From positions 29,728 through 93,727 of the forward strand of contig JAKQHS010000200.1 in NCBI GenBank assembly GCA_029557915.1: a stretch of 64,000 bases of DNA. Direction: 5' to 3'. A program made the translations under genes and the position numbers. Shown in pieces: positions 38,101 through 46,383 of the stretch. The notes below the pieces were generated by a model. The model was not told the DNA's origin, ran no database searches, and was given only the letters and a program-made list of their open reading frames with translations. How positions within the stretch are numbered: position 1 is the first letter of the stretch; each line of letters starts with the position of its first letter. This stretch comes from Bacteroidota bacterium. GTDB taxonomy: Bacteria; Bacteroidota; Bacteroidia; Chitinophagales; Saprospiraceae.

Positions 38101-39165
38101 ATTGGCATGGATCTCAATGATCCGCTGAAGGCCCGTTTCAGCGAAATAAGCCCTTTTATATTCGGGCAGGCCCTTCATCCAGGTATTGAAACGTTCCTGG
38201 TCTTCGTCCGGTAAATCGGAGGAAGGCATGCCGCCGACCAGGGCATAGTGCAGCAGGTCCATTTCTTCCCGCCCATGATCGGCCGCCAGCCAGACCTGGC
38301 TCAGGGCATGTTGCAGGATGGGAAGCTGATCGATGCCTTCGGCCAGGTCGTAAACCAGGCGTTCGACCAATCGCTGGGTGATCCGGTTGCCACTGAGCAT
38401 GGCAGGTTCCTCAATCACTAACTTCAGGTCTCTGCGTTTCAGCCGGGGAACAAAAAACTGGGAAAAACCGATGTATTCCGGCAAGCCCCGGAAGGCCGAA
38501 CACTGACCGATGTAATCGGATCGCATGGTACATACAATATATACCGGCAGATCATTTTTTAAGGCGAGCCTGGCGGTCTCGAGGATCAGGTTGACCACCA
38601 CCTGGGCATCCTGGGAAGGGGCCTCATTGGCAAAATTCTCCGGATTGGTAAAAAACTCTTCGAATTGGTCCAGGAGGATGAGCAGGTTGGCCGATTGCCG
38701 CTTTTTTTGTTTTTGTTCTTCTGCGGAAAGGCTTTTCCAGGCTTCATCTCCTTCATCCGCATAATAGGAAGAATTGGTGTAAAGATCGATCAGCGAGGAG
38801 TATCCCCGTCTCAGCTCCGTTTCTACACTTGCCGGAGCAAGGTCAAATTTATCCGCCAGCGCCCGGGCCATATTGGTGACCGGGTTTCGTTCGGGCCTGA
38901 AATCCGCCACGATCCAGTTGGAATATTTGGCTTTAAAAAAACCGGCGCGGGCATTGGGCACCAGGCCCGCATAGATCAGGGAGGATTTTCCTTCCCCTGA
39001 AGCCCCGGTGACCATTAAAAATTTCTTTTGTTCAAGCAGGGAACTGATCTGGTCGATTTGCTGATCCCTGCCTTTAAAATACAGGCTCTCTTCCTCGGTG
39101 AAGGACCTTAATCCCGGGTAGGGACAGATGGTCTGATGCTGCATGAAGGCTCCGGGATCAGTCAT
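35107..39165 (-). CDS. nSTAND-type ATPase, membrane-anchored, paralogue B
   Basis: About 1352 residues. The N-terminus ICPYPGLRSFTEEESLYFKG leads into a STAND-type P-loop ATPase with Walker A GASGEGKSS, Walker B followed by LLDQFEEFFTNPENF, a TMRSDYIGQC motif, LPILQHALSQVW, and DITHESLIRNWN at the end of the winged-helix part. A single transmembrane helix (IATVLAILFMTVLSGFYWY, near residue 575) separates this from about 750 residues of helical, TPR-like sequence without a recognised family. The start is set at the ATG at 39165, overlapping the upstream paralogue by 8 nt. The ATG at 39144 matches the paralogue's length better and is the alternative. The 3' end overlaps the 7TM gene by one base. 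STAND ATPases oligomerise on ligand binding to switch on effectors; here the likely effectors are encoded two genes upstream. Confidence 0.85.
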   Translation of the reverse strand: MTDPGAFMQHQTICPYPGLRSFTEEESLYFKGRDQQIDQISSLLEQKKFLMVTGASGEGKSSLIYAGLVPNARAGFFKAKYSNWIVADFRPERNPVTNMARALADKFDLAPASVETELRRGYSSLIDLYTNSSYYADEGDEAWKSLSAEEQKQKKRQSANLLILLDQFEEFFTNPENFANEAPSQDAQVVVNLILETARLALKNDLPVYIVCTMRSDYIGQCSAFRGLPEYIGFSQFFVPRLKRRDLKLVIEEPAMLSGNRITQRLVERLVYDLAEGIDQLPILQHALSQVWLAADHGREEMDLLHYALVGGMPSSDLPDEDQERFNTWMKGLPEYKRAYFAETGLQRIIEIHANTLYEGAWEYYSRQNPDKPISRQDSKRIIALAFACLTKIDHSRAVRNRMSLAEITSIINLPHLDSRTVGQVLNIYREEENAFIRPYKSGEPETQQLEPNSVLDITHESLIRNWNKLIQWANKEFDYYSTWQDFKKQMARWTESGKEPGYLLPIGPLTYFENWYNNCKPNISWIRRYEEAGDPALTEQQSVQLLGNTREFLKKSASKVRFTRAFIKYGPKRIATVLAILFMTVLSGFYWYDASQKQNSRVIDRLQQQASDLVRSEEVAQIVKALYLITNERYRAGSLMEHLRSLQPKDALNNGIEVYKQLIKLDMKRDFGLKTGLTGFIDSTYRQLASTEPDAFYLITKLNEYTLLLTYDQYYRPGPVLGERLKQASFYGYKLVEKFLDHPEMASPTAGVELNCSLQNWLTFGQASAVEIQSLLKRFSPFEQDSVNPVFNAYYRKGTYETNGRIPNDYNGGYHTLASLYAALGRSDQVIRCFDFLRGTGQNDYFTGSLFNNYTHILGIFHQFGYREQSGDMIRWLGRYYPTNTPLTIHRNAVIRAGYLSHLYRVNVDRAVLQSYRGYFFPNLCLAPPGVFESLNRDYEALIQQVPDPNERNYLFALNFKRIAMFGSKLAFDRGLPADTARLHGWLAKSVAHFRAIPKEYLQQTVSSTLPYFADGVRTRQVSRKDLLIYPDYRDGWFSWTYHTDLFFNYLSRENLLMEYYPTAGDLEALNFWLAKAYEIKPGNFREAYDHNYPLPDEVLTTLDQFIDRHPEGGRFDRNLLTLILANRAFEKKDSSQAMKYFLRIDQSALTRSSNRYEYLEKTFFSNQVKDLAVHLADAGRLMEAARLAEWFVSDNDKALVYMHLTHQLYNKGDPYSFTYLDSVFSKMEKVDFTLFNGPVLDVRYRLTRLLGQIGSDRLNQRNREMMRQLAEGPKTLALNHMMLGVSQEGNYYRAITSIPDRLTEAEELACLTLILNQAAAKQESPDQRQAWASLDHWFNYFYYYIFFVPN

Positions 39166-42100
39166 TTTCGTTGATATAAGGAAGAAAATATCTGTCGACA
39201 AAGACCATATTGTCTTCAAAACATTTCCATTCGGGTTTGGTGGGTATCCTGTGGTTATACCCGTAAAGGATTTTGTATAAAAACCAACTGCGGTCTTCAT
39301 CGGAAAAATCGGTGGGGATTTCCGACCAGGCTTTATACAATAAGCCCTTCCGGCTGAGGGCCGTGCCGAAACGGCCCAGGGCATCCAACTTGCCCGGAGA
39401 ATTTTTTATGATCTGGTACGCGTCTGTTGCGTTCCGTTCCGGATCATCCAGCATGAGGGCTATGGCCAGGTTGTGCCGGTTGGGCTGGAAGGCGGCGGGA
39501 TTGTCTATCCGGTTCATCTCCGAGCGGGCTGAATCGATCAGCCTGCGGTAAATCTCTGCCTGGCCATCTTGCAGGATGATCTGTTGAGCGGCAAAGGCGT
39601 ACAAGGAGGACCGGTTGACCGGCTTCTTAAATGCCCCGATCAGATCCAGCGCTTTTTGATCGTGTTGTGATGAAAAGAGGTGGCCGATAGCGATTCCGTA
39701 CTGTTCCAGGGAATAGGTATTCAGAAAATTCATTCCCTTGTATTGAAAGGCATTGAGGACCCACTGAGGCTGGATTTTCTGATAATATCTCCACGCTTCC
39801 TCTTTCTTGTTCTGCGCGGAAAGGGTATTGCCCAGATGGAGGTAAAGGAGGTTCAGGTCGTTTCGTTGTTCAAAACCGCCGGCTTCCAGCTTTTCCGCCA
39901 GCCCAGTCATGAGATCTGCGGGAATGGCTTCTTTTAAAAAATAATCCCTGGAAATGGATACGGCATTGTAAAAATTCAGCCACCGCTGGACGGGCCGGAT
40001 GTCCTGGTCGGTGCGGTACAGTTCTTTAAAAAGATCCTGCCTCAGGATATAATCCACGAAGGCCGGATCATTGAACTGAAACAGGTAACCCCTGGGTTCA
40101 AACGGGTGGAAGGGCACAAAATAATCGGGAAAGAGATATTGCTCCGAGTTGGGTACGTTGATCCGGTCCACTTCCGAACTGCTGACCACAGGATTGACCT
40201 GTGACAGATATTCCGCCCTGACCTGCCTGTAGTGATTTAAGGAGAGGTCGAACAGGCTATCGAGCCGAACCTGGGGGAAGGGGCTTCCCCGAAGCGCATT
40301 CCGGAAGGACAACAAAATGGCTTCATTTTTAAAAGCAACGGCCAGGTTCAGGGATCGCTGATCGGGATCGGCGATTTGCTGGATGGCTTCCCGGTACTTC
40401 CGGAATGCAAAATACATAAAATCATCCCCGCTAAACTTCAGGTTCATATTGGTATAAGCCTGGCCCACCACATTATAATAGTTATAGGTATTAGTTGACG
40501 TATGATCCAGCAGGCTGCGGGAGATCATCCGGTTGTAAAATTCATGGGAAGGGATTCCTTTTTTAAGGGAATATCCCCGGATGAAGCGCTCCAGGGCGTC
40601 CAAATGGCCATAAGTGAAAAAATGGGCCGCGATATTGGTCGCATTGTCCGCCATGGTTTCATAATTGTTTTCGAGGTATCCCTGGGGATAAGACAGGAGC
40701 GAATCGATGCACCATAGGGCCTTCTCCTCATCTCCGGCGGCCGCATAGAGATAAGCCAGGTCCTGAAACAGGGCATTGAACATATAACCATAATCCTGGG
40801 TACCCCGCACCTGGAGTTGGTCCCGGTCAAACAACCGGCTTAACCTTTCGGAGGCTTGGTTGGGTGAAAAAGGAGATAACTGACCGATAAGGGCATGGAT
40901 ATCCTCAGGGATCAGGACCCTGTAATGGAGGGCGTCTTCCAGTCCCAGCATGAGCAAACGCATTTCATTAAAATCCCCCGGAGGATCTGCCAGGATCCTT
41001 TTGGCCCATAAGCCAGATCGCACGGCATTCTTCCTGGCCAGTCCGGCCCATGTGGAATCGGTCGAGTGCAGAAGGGCGAAACCCAGGGCGATTTTCAGGT
41101 TATATTGTTCATTAAGCAGACTGTTGAGAGGAACCTGGTCATCGGCTGTGGTGTCAAATAATGTTAGCAGACTGTCCGAAATGGAAAAAGCCCGGGTCAT
41201 TTCGGCCGCGGGTTCGTTTTTCCCCTGCATTTGGAGCAGCTTGGCGATTCCCGTGCTTACATGGATTTTTTGCCAGGGATCTTTGATGGATTCCATGATT
41301 TCGGGAAGGGTAAGGCTGCCCTCCTGCATGAGTTGGGTCAGGTTGGGGACATAAAACTCCAGGCCCAGTTTGGGATTGTTTGCCAGGGAAAGGGATTCCT
41401 TTTTAATGGTTTTCAAAACCGCGCTGTTCCGCTTGCTGAGGTAGTTGGATAAGGCAAAGGAACTCAGGGTAAGGATGACCAACAATCCCAGGGCCGCTGC
41501 AATTTTACGAGGACCCAGTTTCATGACCGTACGGGTGACTACATGTTTCTGGGCGCTTCTGGCCAGGAATTCGTTAGCATTGGCAATCAGGGCTTCGGCT
41601 TTAGTTTTTTTCTTGCCGGCATCCTCTTCCTCCGGTAGGTAGCGGGCGATCCACCAGCTGTTGGGCTTTACCTGTTTAAACCAGTTTTCAAAATAAGTCA
41701 GGGGGCCTATGGATAACAGGAAATTATTTGATTTACCGCTTTGCACCCAACGCCCCAATTGTTGCTCAAAATCCTGGGAGACCTGGTAGCTGTCATATTC
41801 TGCCTTGGCCCAGGTTTTGAGGGAGTCCCAGTTCCGGATGAGACTTTCGTGCGTAATGTCCAGCACATTTTCACCACCCAGGTTTGCGGTCTCCGGGTCT
41901 TCGGTCATGAAGGGACGTATAAAGGTGTTGCCCGGCTCCCGGAAAATATTCAGCACCTGTCCTACCGTTTCCAGTTCGACTTCCTTCCGGTTAAGGATCT
42001 GCCAGATTTCGTTCAGGGTCATCCGGTTTCGCACCGCCCGGCTTTGGTCGATTTTGGTAAGGCAGCTGAAAGCGGTCCGGATGATGGCTTTGGAGGTTTC

Positions 42101-43210
42101 GTCCGGAAGGGGTTTGCCGGTCTTGGCGGTGTAATATTCTTCGGCGGACTCATACAGTTTATTGGCATGGGTGTCCAGCACATTCTGAAGGCTGGGCCGG
42201 TGGTAACAGGCCCGGATGTGTTCAGGCAGCTGGTCAAACCACGATTTAAACATACCGGTTTGATCGTCCGGCAAGTCACTGGCCGGCATCCCGCCCACCA
42301 TGGCGTAATGGATCAGGTCCATCTCTTCCTTGCCTTTATTGGCCGCGTGCCAGATCTGGTTGAGGGCATGTTGCAGGATGGGGAGCTGGTCCACCCCTTC
42401 GGCAATGTCGTGGATCAGGCGTTCCGTGAGCCTTCTCGAAATCCGGTTGCCGCTGAGTTCTGCCGGCTCTTCGATCACCTGCTGGAGCTGGAGCCGGTTG
42501 AGCCGGGGTACAAAATATTGGGAAAAACCGATGAATTCAGGCAGGGAACGGAAAGCCGCGCATTGACCAATAAAATCCGACCTCATGGTAAAGACCACAT
42601 AAACGGGCAGGTTTTCATCGAGGGCAATCCTTGCCGTTTCAAGAAGCAGGTTGAGAACCAGGTTTGAATCCTTGGAAGGGACTCCCTGATGATAGTTTTC
42701 CGGGTTGGTGAAAAATTCCTCAAACTGATCCACGATGATCATCAGGTTGCCCGCTCTCCGTTTCAGTGCCGCCTTTTCCTTGTCGTCGGCTTGTTGCCAT
42801 TCGATGGAGCCGGAGTCGAGGTAGGCATCCGAGTTTTTATACAAATCGATCAGGGCGGAAAAGCCATGATGCAATTCGGATTCCGTGATGGCGGGATTGG
42901 GGATGTCCAGCTGACGGGTAAGCGCCTTGCATAAATTACCGAAAGGATTGCGTTCAGGCCTGAATTCGGCTACCCGCCACTGGGTATAGGTAGACTTCAG
43001 GAATCCGGCGCGGGCGTTGGGCACGATCCCCGCATAGACCAGGGAGGATTTTCCATCCCCGGATGCCCCGGTAAGCATGAGAAATTTATTGCGCTGAAGC
43101 TGCAGGGTGGCTTGTTCAATATCCTGGTCCCTTCCTTTGAAATACAGGGACTCCTCCTCCGTGAAAGAGCGCAATCCGGTGTAAGGGCAGATCTGGTACT
43201 CTTCGAACAT
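39158..43210 (-). CDS. nSTAND-type ATPase, membrane-anchored, paralogue A
   Basis: 1350 residues, collinear with the following gene. Walker A is GASGDGKSS (48-56). The Walker B/acidic motif LMIIVDQFEEFF has Asp161 and Glu164/165. FTMRSDFIGQC (about 208-217) follows, then LPILQHALNQIW and DITHESLIRNWD. A transmembrane helix lies at about 568-589 (IAAALGLLVILTLSSFAL). The remaining 750 residues are helical, have no assigned family, and diverge much more from paralogue B than the ATPase part does. That fits a sensor or ligand-binding half that has diversified. The gene begins 1 nt after the stop of the cyclase-TIR gene (TAA-G-ATG). The family is most like 'novel STAND NTPase 1', often found in bacterial conflict and signalling loci. 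Confidence 0.87.
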   Translation of the reverse strand: MFEEYQICPYTGLRSFTEEESLYFKGRDQDIEQATLQLQRNKFLMLTGASGDGKSSLVYAGIVPNARAGFLKSTYTQWRVAEFRPERNPFGNLCKALTRQLDIPNPAITESELHHGFSALIDLYKNSDAYLDSGSIEWQQADDKEKAALKRRAGNLMIIVDQFEEFFTNPENYHQGVPSKDSNLVLNLLLETARIALDENLPVYVVFTMRSDFIGQCAAFRSLPEFIGFSQYFVPRLNRLQLQQVIEEPAELSGNRISRRLTERLIHDIAEGVDQLPILQHALNQIWHAANKGKEEMDLIHYAMVGGMPASDLPDDQTGMFKSWFDQLPEHIRACYHRPSLQNVLDTHANKLYESAEEYYTAKTGKPLPDETSKAIIRTAFSCLTKIDQSRAVRNRMTLNEIWQILNRKEVELETVGQVLNIFREPGNTFIRPFMTEDPETANLGGENVLDITHESLIRNWDSLKTWAKAEYDSYQVSQDFEQQLGRWVQSGKSNNFLLSIGPLTYFENWFKQVKPNSWWIARYLPEEEDAGKKKTKAEALIANANEFLARSAQKHVVTRTVMKLGPRKIAAALGLLVILTLSSFALSNYLSKRNSAVLKTIKKESLSLANNPKLGLEFYVPNLTQLMQEGSLTLPEIMESIKDPWQKIHVSTGIAKLLQMQGKNEPAAEMTRAFSISDSLLTLFDTTADDQVPLNSLLNEQYNLKIALGFALLHSTDSTWAGLARKNAVRSGLWAKRILADPPGDFNEMRLLMLGLEDALHYRVLIPEDIHALIGQLSPFSPNQASERLSRLFDRDQLQVRGTQDYGYMFNALFQDLAYLYAAAGDEEKALWCIDSLLSYPQGYLENNYETMADNATNIAAHFFTYGHLDALERFIRGYSLKKGIPSHEFYNRMISRSLLDHTSTNTYNYYNVVGQAYTNMNLKFSGDDFMYFAFRKYREAIQQIADPDQRSLNLAVAFKNEAILLSFRNALRGSPFPQVRLDSLFDLSLNHYRQVRAEYLSQVNPVVSSSEVDRINVPNSEQYLFPDYFVPFHPFEPRGYLFQFNDPAFVDYILRQDLFKELYRTDQDIRPVQRWLNFYNAVSISRDYFLKEAIPADLMTGLAEKLEAGGFEQRNDLNLLYLHLGNTLSAQNKKEEAWRYYQKIQPQWVLNAFQYKGMNFLNTYSLEQYGIAIGHLFSSQHDQKALDLIGAFKKPVNRSSLYAFAAQQIILQDGQAEIYRRLIDSARSEMNRIDNPAAFQPNRHNLAIALMLDDPERNATDAYQIIKNSPGKLDALGRFGTALSRKGLLYKAWSEIPTDFSDEDRSWFLYKILYGYNHRIPTKPEWKCFEDNMVFVDRYFLPYINEND

Positions 43211-43211
43211 C

Positions 43212-45353
43212 TTATTTGAGTTCGATGACGGTGGTATAAACTTTTTTTACTTCTGAGGGGATTTGTTCTTTGGGAACGACGCTGGACACTACTTTAGGCG
43301 CTTTGAAATTGCGGGCCAGATTGGTCCTGGGGTCGTCTTCCCCGACCAGGAACAGGGGGGTGGGCGAAGAAGCTCCCCCGACTTCTTTCCAGATCTGCTT
43401 GATGAAAGGCAGGGCCCAGTCTGCGGCATATTTAAAATACACGACGGCCAATTTGCTTTTGGGTATCTGCTGGGACGAGATCTCGCGGTATTGGTCCGGA
43501 CTGTCCGGCATGATGTTCATGAGTTCGACCGGATACTCCAGGCTGATGTGGTCGGTAATGACTTTGGCTTCCGCTTCGTCCTGTTGGTTGAAAATGAAGA
43601 AGATGTCGGTATCCTTGGCATCGTAGATTTCCGAGTCTTGTTTCATCATCACGACCCTCATGTCATCCACCAGTTGCATGGGCCCGGCCGCGTTGGAAAA
43701 CATCATGTTCCGGGTGATGTGGTTGCGGATGTATTTGATGAAATTTTGTTGGGCGGGTTTTACCGTGAGATTGCTGCTCGCGGGATGGATCCAGATAAAC
43801 GAATTAAAATCCGGGTTTCCTTCCATCCGTTGTTTTGCTTCCATAAACTGGTACTGTGGGAAGGAAGTTTCTTCATCCGATTCGAAGCGGCGGCCGAATT
43901 CCCCGCTCAGGATATGAAGGGAACAGGAAGATTTTTCCAGGCTTTCAGCCACTTTTTGTTTGAACAATTCATCATCCGAAGGGCAATCCGTGGTAGGCAA
44001 TACATTGAATCCGGCTTTCTGAAGGATGATGACCATTTCTTCCCTTTGCTCTTTAAGGTCCGCAGAGGTCCAGGCAAGGAAAACGGTGGGTTTAGCCCGG
44101 TCAATCACCTGCACCTGGATCGAACTGGGCAGGGAAGTGATGAAATTTTTCAAGGGTAAGGTCCGGGAGGTGATGCTGGGACCGGTATCGGCCGGGTCAG
44201 TCGATTTGGCCTGGGCCTTAATGCCATGGATAATCTCCTTGATGGCATTGGCCAGTTTATTGATCTGGTTTCGGTACAATATCCTGCCGGCTTCCGGATG
44301 GAGGTTGTCATCAGCGGGCCGCAGGGGGCGGTTGATGCCGTGATCCCGGTATATAAAATCAATAGAGCGCAAATCCCCGGACAGTTCTTTTTCCAGCAGG
44401 CGGAGGTCTTCGAAATCGAGTTCGTGGATGTTTACAGGAAGGATGCGGCAGGCGCTGTTGCCATTGGGCAGCCGGATATTCAGGCCCAGCTTGTCCGCAG
44501 CGGCCTCCTCCTTGAATTTCAGGAATTCGGAGTTCCAGGGCTGGGATGAGGGATCACAATAGGTCTGGGAAATGACCGGGATGAAGATCAGCGAATTGAT
44601 GGCTTTCCGGGTTTCACCGGTTTTGTTTTCGACATCCGGGCTGGGACCAAAACAAACGGTCAGCTTGTCTTTCAGGGTAGCCTCGAGCTCCTGCCTGAGT
44701 TTTTCGTTGAGTTCAGATACCCAACCCGGGGACGAGGTGGTCCCGGTCTGTTTATTATCGGCCGCCCGGTAGCTGATGTAGACATCACAGTCGTATTCGG
44801 GGAAAAGAATGGATTTCGTTTTCTTGGAAACAAGGTGATCCTCAGGAATATCCTGGTCACCGGTAAGGATTTCATAGATATTGACCGGCTCCCTCACGTT
44901 CTTAAGCACTTCCTGTTTTACATACCGCGAGTTGATTCCGGGTTTGTTGACCACATTGTGATGGACCGATTCGCTGATCCAGATCGACCCCGGGAGGGCG
45001 AGGGCTTGAAGTCGGGAAGCGATGTTTACCACGTCGCCAAAAGCGTCCTGCTCTTCAAAAACCACCTCACCGTGGTGAATGCCGATGCGCAAAAGAAAAT
45101 CCTTTGCCCGGTTGCAGGCTTCCTGGATCCGGATAGCCGCCTGTACGGCGTCGGTGACGGTATTGAAACTGGCCATCACCCCATCCCCTAATTCCTTGAT
45201 CCAGGTGCCTCCGAATTCCTCGATGACCGGTTTTTGCAGATCACGGTTTTTCTTGAGCAATTGAAAGGCTTTTTGCTCATCGTTACCCATGAGGGCGGTA
45301 TAACCCACGATATCGGTAAACATGATGGCAACAAGGCGGCGGGTCTGGGGCAT
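43212..45353 (-). CDS. Class III cyclase fused to TIR and TIR-like segments
   Basis: 713 residues. The cyclase (1-165) keeps all catalytic residues: Asp14 (FTDIVGYT), Lys53/Asp57 (KELGDG), and Asp107/Asn110/Arg114 (FGDVVNIASR). Residues about 186-345 read as a TIR domain: DCDVYISYRAADN at the first strand, and PVISQTYCDPSSQPWNSEF with Glu276 at the place of the catalytic Glu of NADase TIRs. Two further flavodoxin-like segments resemble TIR or DUF4062-type folds: about 421-560 (PTVFLAWTSADLKEQREEM ... SSCSLHILSGEFG) and about 580-713 (DTDIFFIFNQQDEAEAKVI ... KSKLAVVYFKYAADWALPF). It is the first gene of a four-gene operon with two nSTAND ATPases and a 7TM protein. Predicted to make a cyclic nucleotide and perhaps to cleave NAD+ when the operon's sensors fire (inference). 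Confidence 0.85.
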   Translation of the reverse strand: MPQTRRLVAIMFTDIVGYTALMGNDEQKAFQLLKKNRDLQKPVIEEFGGTWIKELGDGVMASFNTVTDAVQAAIRIQEACNRAKDFLLRIGIHHGEVVFEEQDAFGDVVNIASRLQALALPGSIWISESVHHNVVNKPGINSRYVKQEVLKNVREPVNIYEILTGDQDIPEDHLVSKKTKSILFPEYDCDVYISYRAADNKQTGTTSSPGWVSELNEKLRQELEATLKDKLTVCFGPSPDVENKTGETRKAINSLIFIPVISQTYCDPSSQPWNSEFLKFKEEAAADKLGLNIRLPNGNSACRILPVNIHELDFEDLRLLEKELSGDLRSIDFIYRDHGINRPLRPADDNLHPEAGRILYRNQINKLANAIKEIIHGIKAQAKSTDPADTGPSITSRTLPLKNFITSLPSSIQVQVIDRAKPTVFLAWTSADLKEQREEMVIILQKAGFNVLPTTDCPSDDELFKQKVAESLEKSSCSLHILSGEFGRRFESDEETSFPQYQFMEAKQRMEGNPDFNSFIWIHPASSNLTVKPAQQNFIKYIRNHITRNMMFSNAAGPMQLVDDMRVVMMKQDSEIYDAKDTDIFFIFNQQDEAEAKVITDHISLEYPVELMNIMPDSPDQYREISSQQIPKSKLAVVYFKYAADWALPFIKQIWKEVGGASSPTPLFLVGEDDPRTNLARNFKAPKVVSSVVPKEQIPSEVKKVYTTVIELK

Positions 45354-45700
45354 TTGACTTTTGATTTAGCGGTCGACTTATTTTACAAACCTGATTTAAA
45401 AAAAGGTCTGGTCAAATCGTCCGGTCGTTTTCAATTGCTCAAGATAACCATTTTACCCTGTCGTCCAAGTTTGACTTCATATTTTTTGAATCGGGGAACA
45501 GCCATGGAAAATTTAGCCTTCTTCCGCGACAGTTTTTTAAAATGAAATTTTCCAACACTGCTAAAAAATTCTGCTTAAGCTATTTCTTTCTCCCCATAAA
45601 ATTGATTAGCTTCGTTTTGAATTAAATCCCAAAGGATCCCCCTCCCCCGTGGTGCATCAACCAAAATCTCATTTCATAAATCTCAATAAAACCTAAAATC
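45354..45700. other. Divergent intergenic region between the TIR operon and the cytochrome gene
   Basis: 347 bp, AT-rich on the cytochrome side. No consensus -7 box stands out on the minus strand for the cyclase-TIR operon; the best I can find is a weak TAAATCAA about 15 nt before its start. On the plus strand a weak promoter candidate precedes the cytochrome gene (listed separately). Confidence 0.45.
45583..45614 (+). promoter_or_regulatory. Weak promoter candidate for the cytochrome gene
   Basis: TTTC (45583-45586), 20 nt, then TAGCTTCG (45607-45614): one mismatch to each half of TTTG / TAnnTTTG. The start codon is 86 nt downstream. Confidence 0.25.
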
Positions 45701-46324
45701 ATGAAAACAAAAATGGTTTCTGCCTTCCTGGCACTAAGCCTGTTTATGCTGTACCAATGCGCCGAGAACAAACCCGCACCGGCCGCCGACGCGATGGCAG
45801 ACGATGCCATGGCCGCCAAAGCCGACTTTCACGGTTATGCGACCGAAGCCGAATGGGGCCATCACCTGGTCACCGTCGGGGGATGCAACGACTGCCACAC
45901 CCCAAAAAAAATGGGGCCGCACGGACCTGAACTCGACAGCTCCATGATGCTTGCGGGCCATCCCGCCGCCATGCCTAAAATAGATGTTGACCGGAAGGCC
46001 ATGGAGAAAAAGGGCTACGCCGTCACGATGGATCTGACCGAATGGGTCGGACCCTGGGGGGTTTCTTATACGGCTAACCTGACACCGGATTCCACTACAG
46101 GCACCGGAGCCTGGACCGTTGAAAATTTATTCCTGGCACTCCGGGAAGGGAAATCCAAAGGTCTTGCTGCCGGCCGGACCATCCTTCCCCCCATGCCCTG
46201 GAACGAAGCCACCCGTCATTACACGGATGATGAGATCCGGGCCATATTTGCTTACCTGAGGACGATCCCGCCTATAAAGAACGCGGTTCCAGCCCCCCTT
46301 CCCCCCGCCAGCGCCATGCAATAA
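45701..46324 (+). CDS. Lipid-anchored c-type cytochrome
   Basis: 207 residues. The N-terminal signal ends in LYQC (Cys20), a likely lipoprotein site. An Ala/Asp-rich linker follows. One haem-attachment motif C-N-D-C-H (62-66) is present, and Met165 in LPPMPW is the probable sixth haem ligand. The spacing and the helix DDEIRAIFAYLRTIPPIKN match class I cytochromes c of the type used as small electron carriers or subunits in Bacteroidota. Only one CxxCH is present, so one haem. It is a single-gene unit with a strong terminator 21 nt after the stop. The partner oxidoreductase is not in the window. Confidence 0.88.
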   Translation: MKTKMVSAFLALSLFMLYQCAENKPAPAADAMADDAMAAKADFHGYATEAEWGHHLVTVGGCNDCHTPKKMGPHGPELDSSMMLAGHPAAMPKIDVDRKAMEKKGYAVTMDLTEWVGPWGVSYTANLTPDSTTGTGAWTVENLFLALREGKSKGLAAGRTILPPMPWNEATRHYTDDEIRAIFAYLRTIPPIKNAVPAPLPPASAMQ

Positions 46325-46345
46325 AATTGTTTGAACCAATTTATG

Positions 46346-46383
46346 AGGCCAATCCTTGCGTCATGCGGGTTTGGCCTTTTTTT
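46346..46383 (+). terminator. Rho-independent terminator after the cytochrome gene
   Basis: Arms AGGCCAA (46346-46352) and TTGGCCT (46371-46377) are perfectly complementary around an 18-nt loop and run directly into a T tract (46377-46383). Confidence 0.7.

Noticed and set aside
39166..39384. N-terminal extension of the nSTAND paralogue B gene
   Set aside because: The extra 73 codons lie wholly inside the end of the upstream gene and have no counterpart in the paralogue, which starts a few residues before ICPY.
41741..42667. Long open frame opposite the nSTAND paralogue A gene
   Set aside because: It lies antisense to a strongly conserved ATPase gene and shows no recognisable domain. It arises from codon bias of the real gene. 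The same applies to 37531-38214 and 43263-44159.
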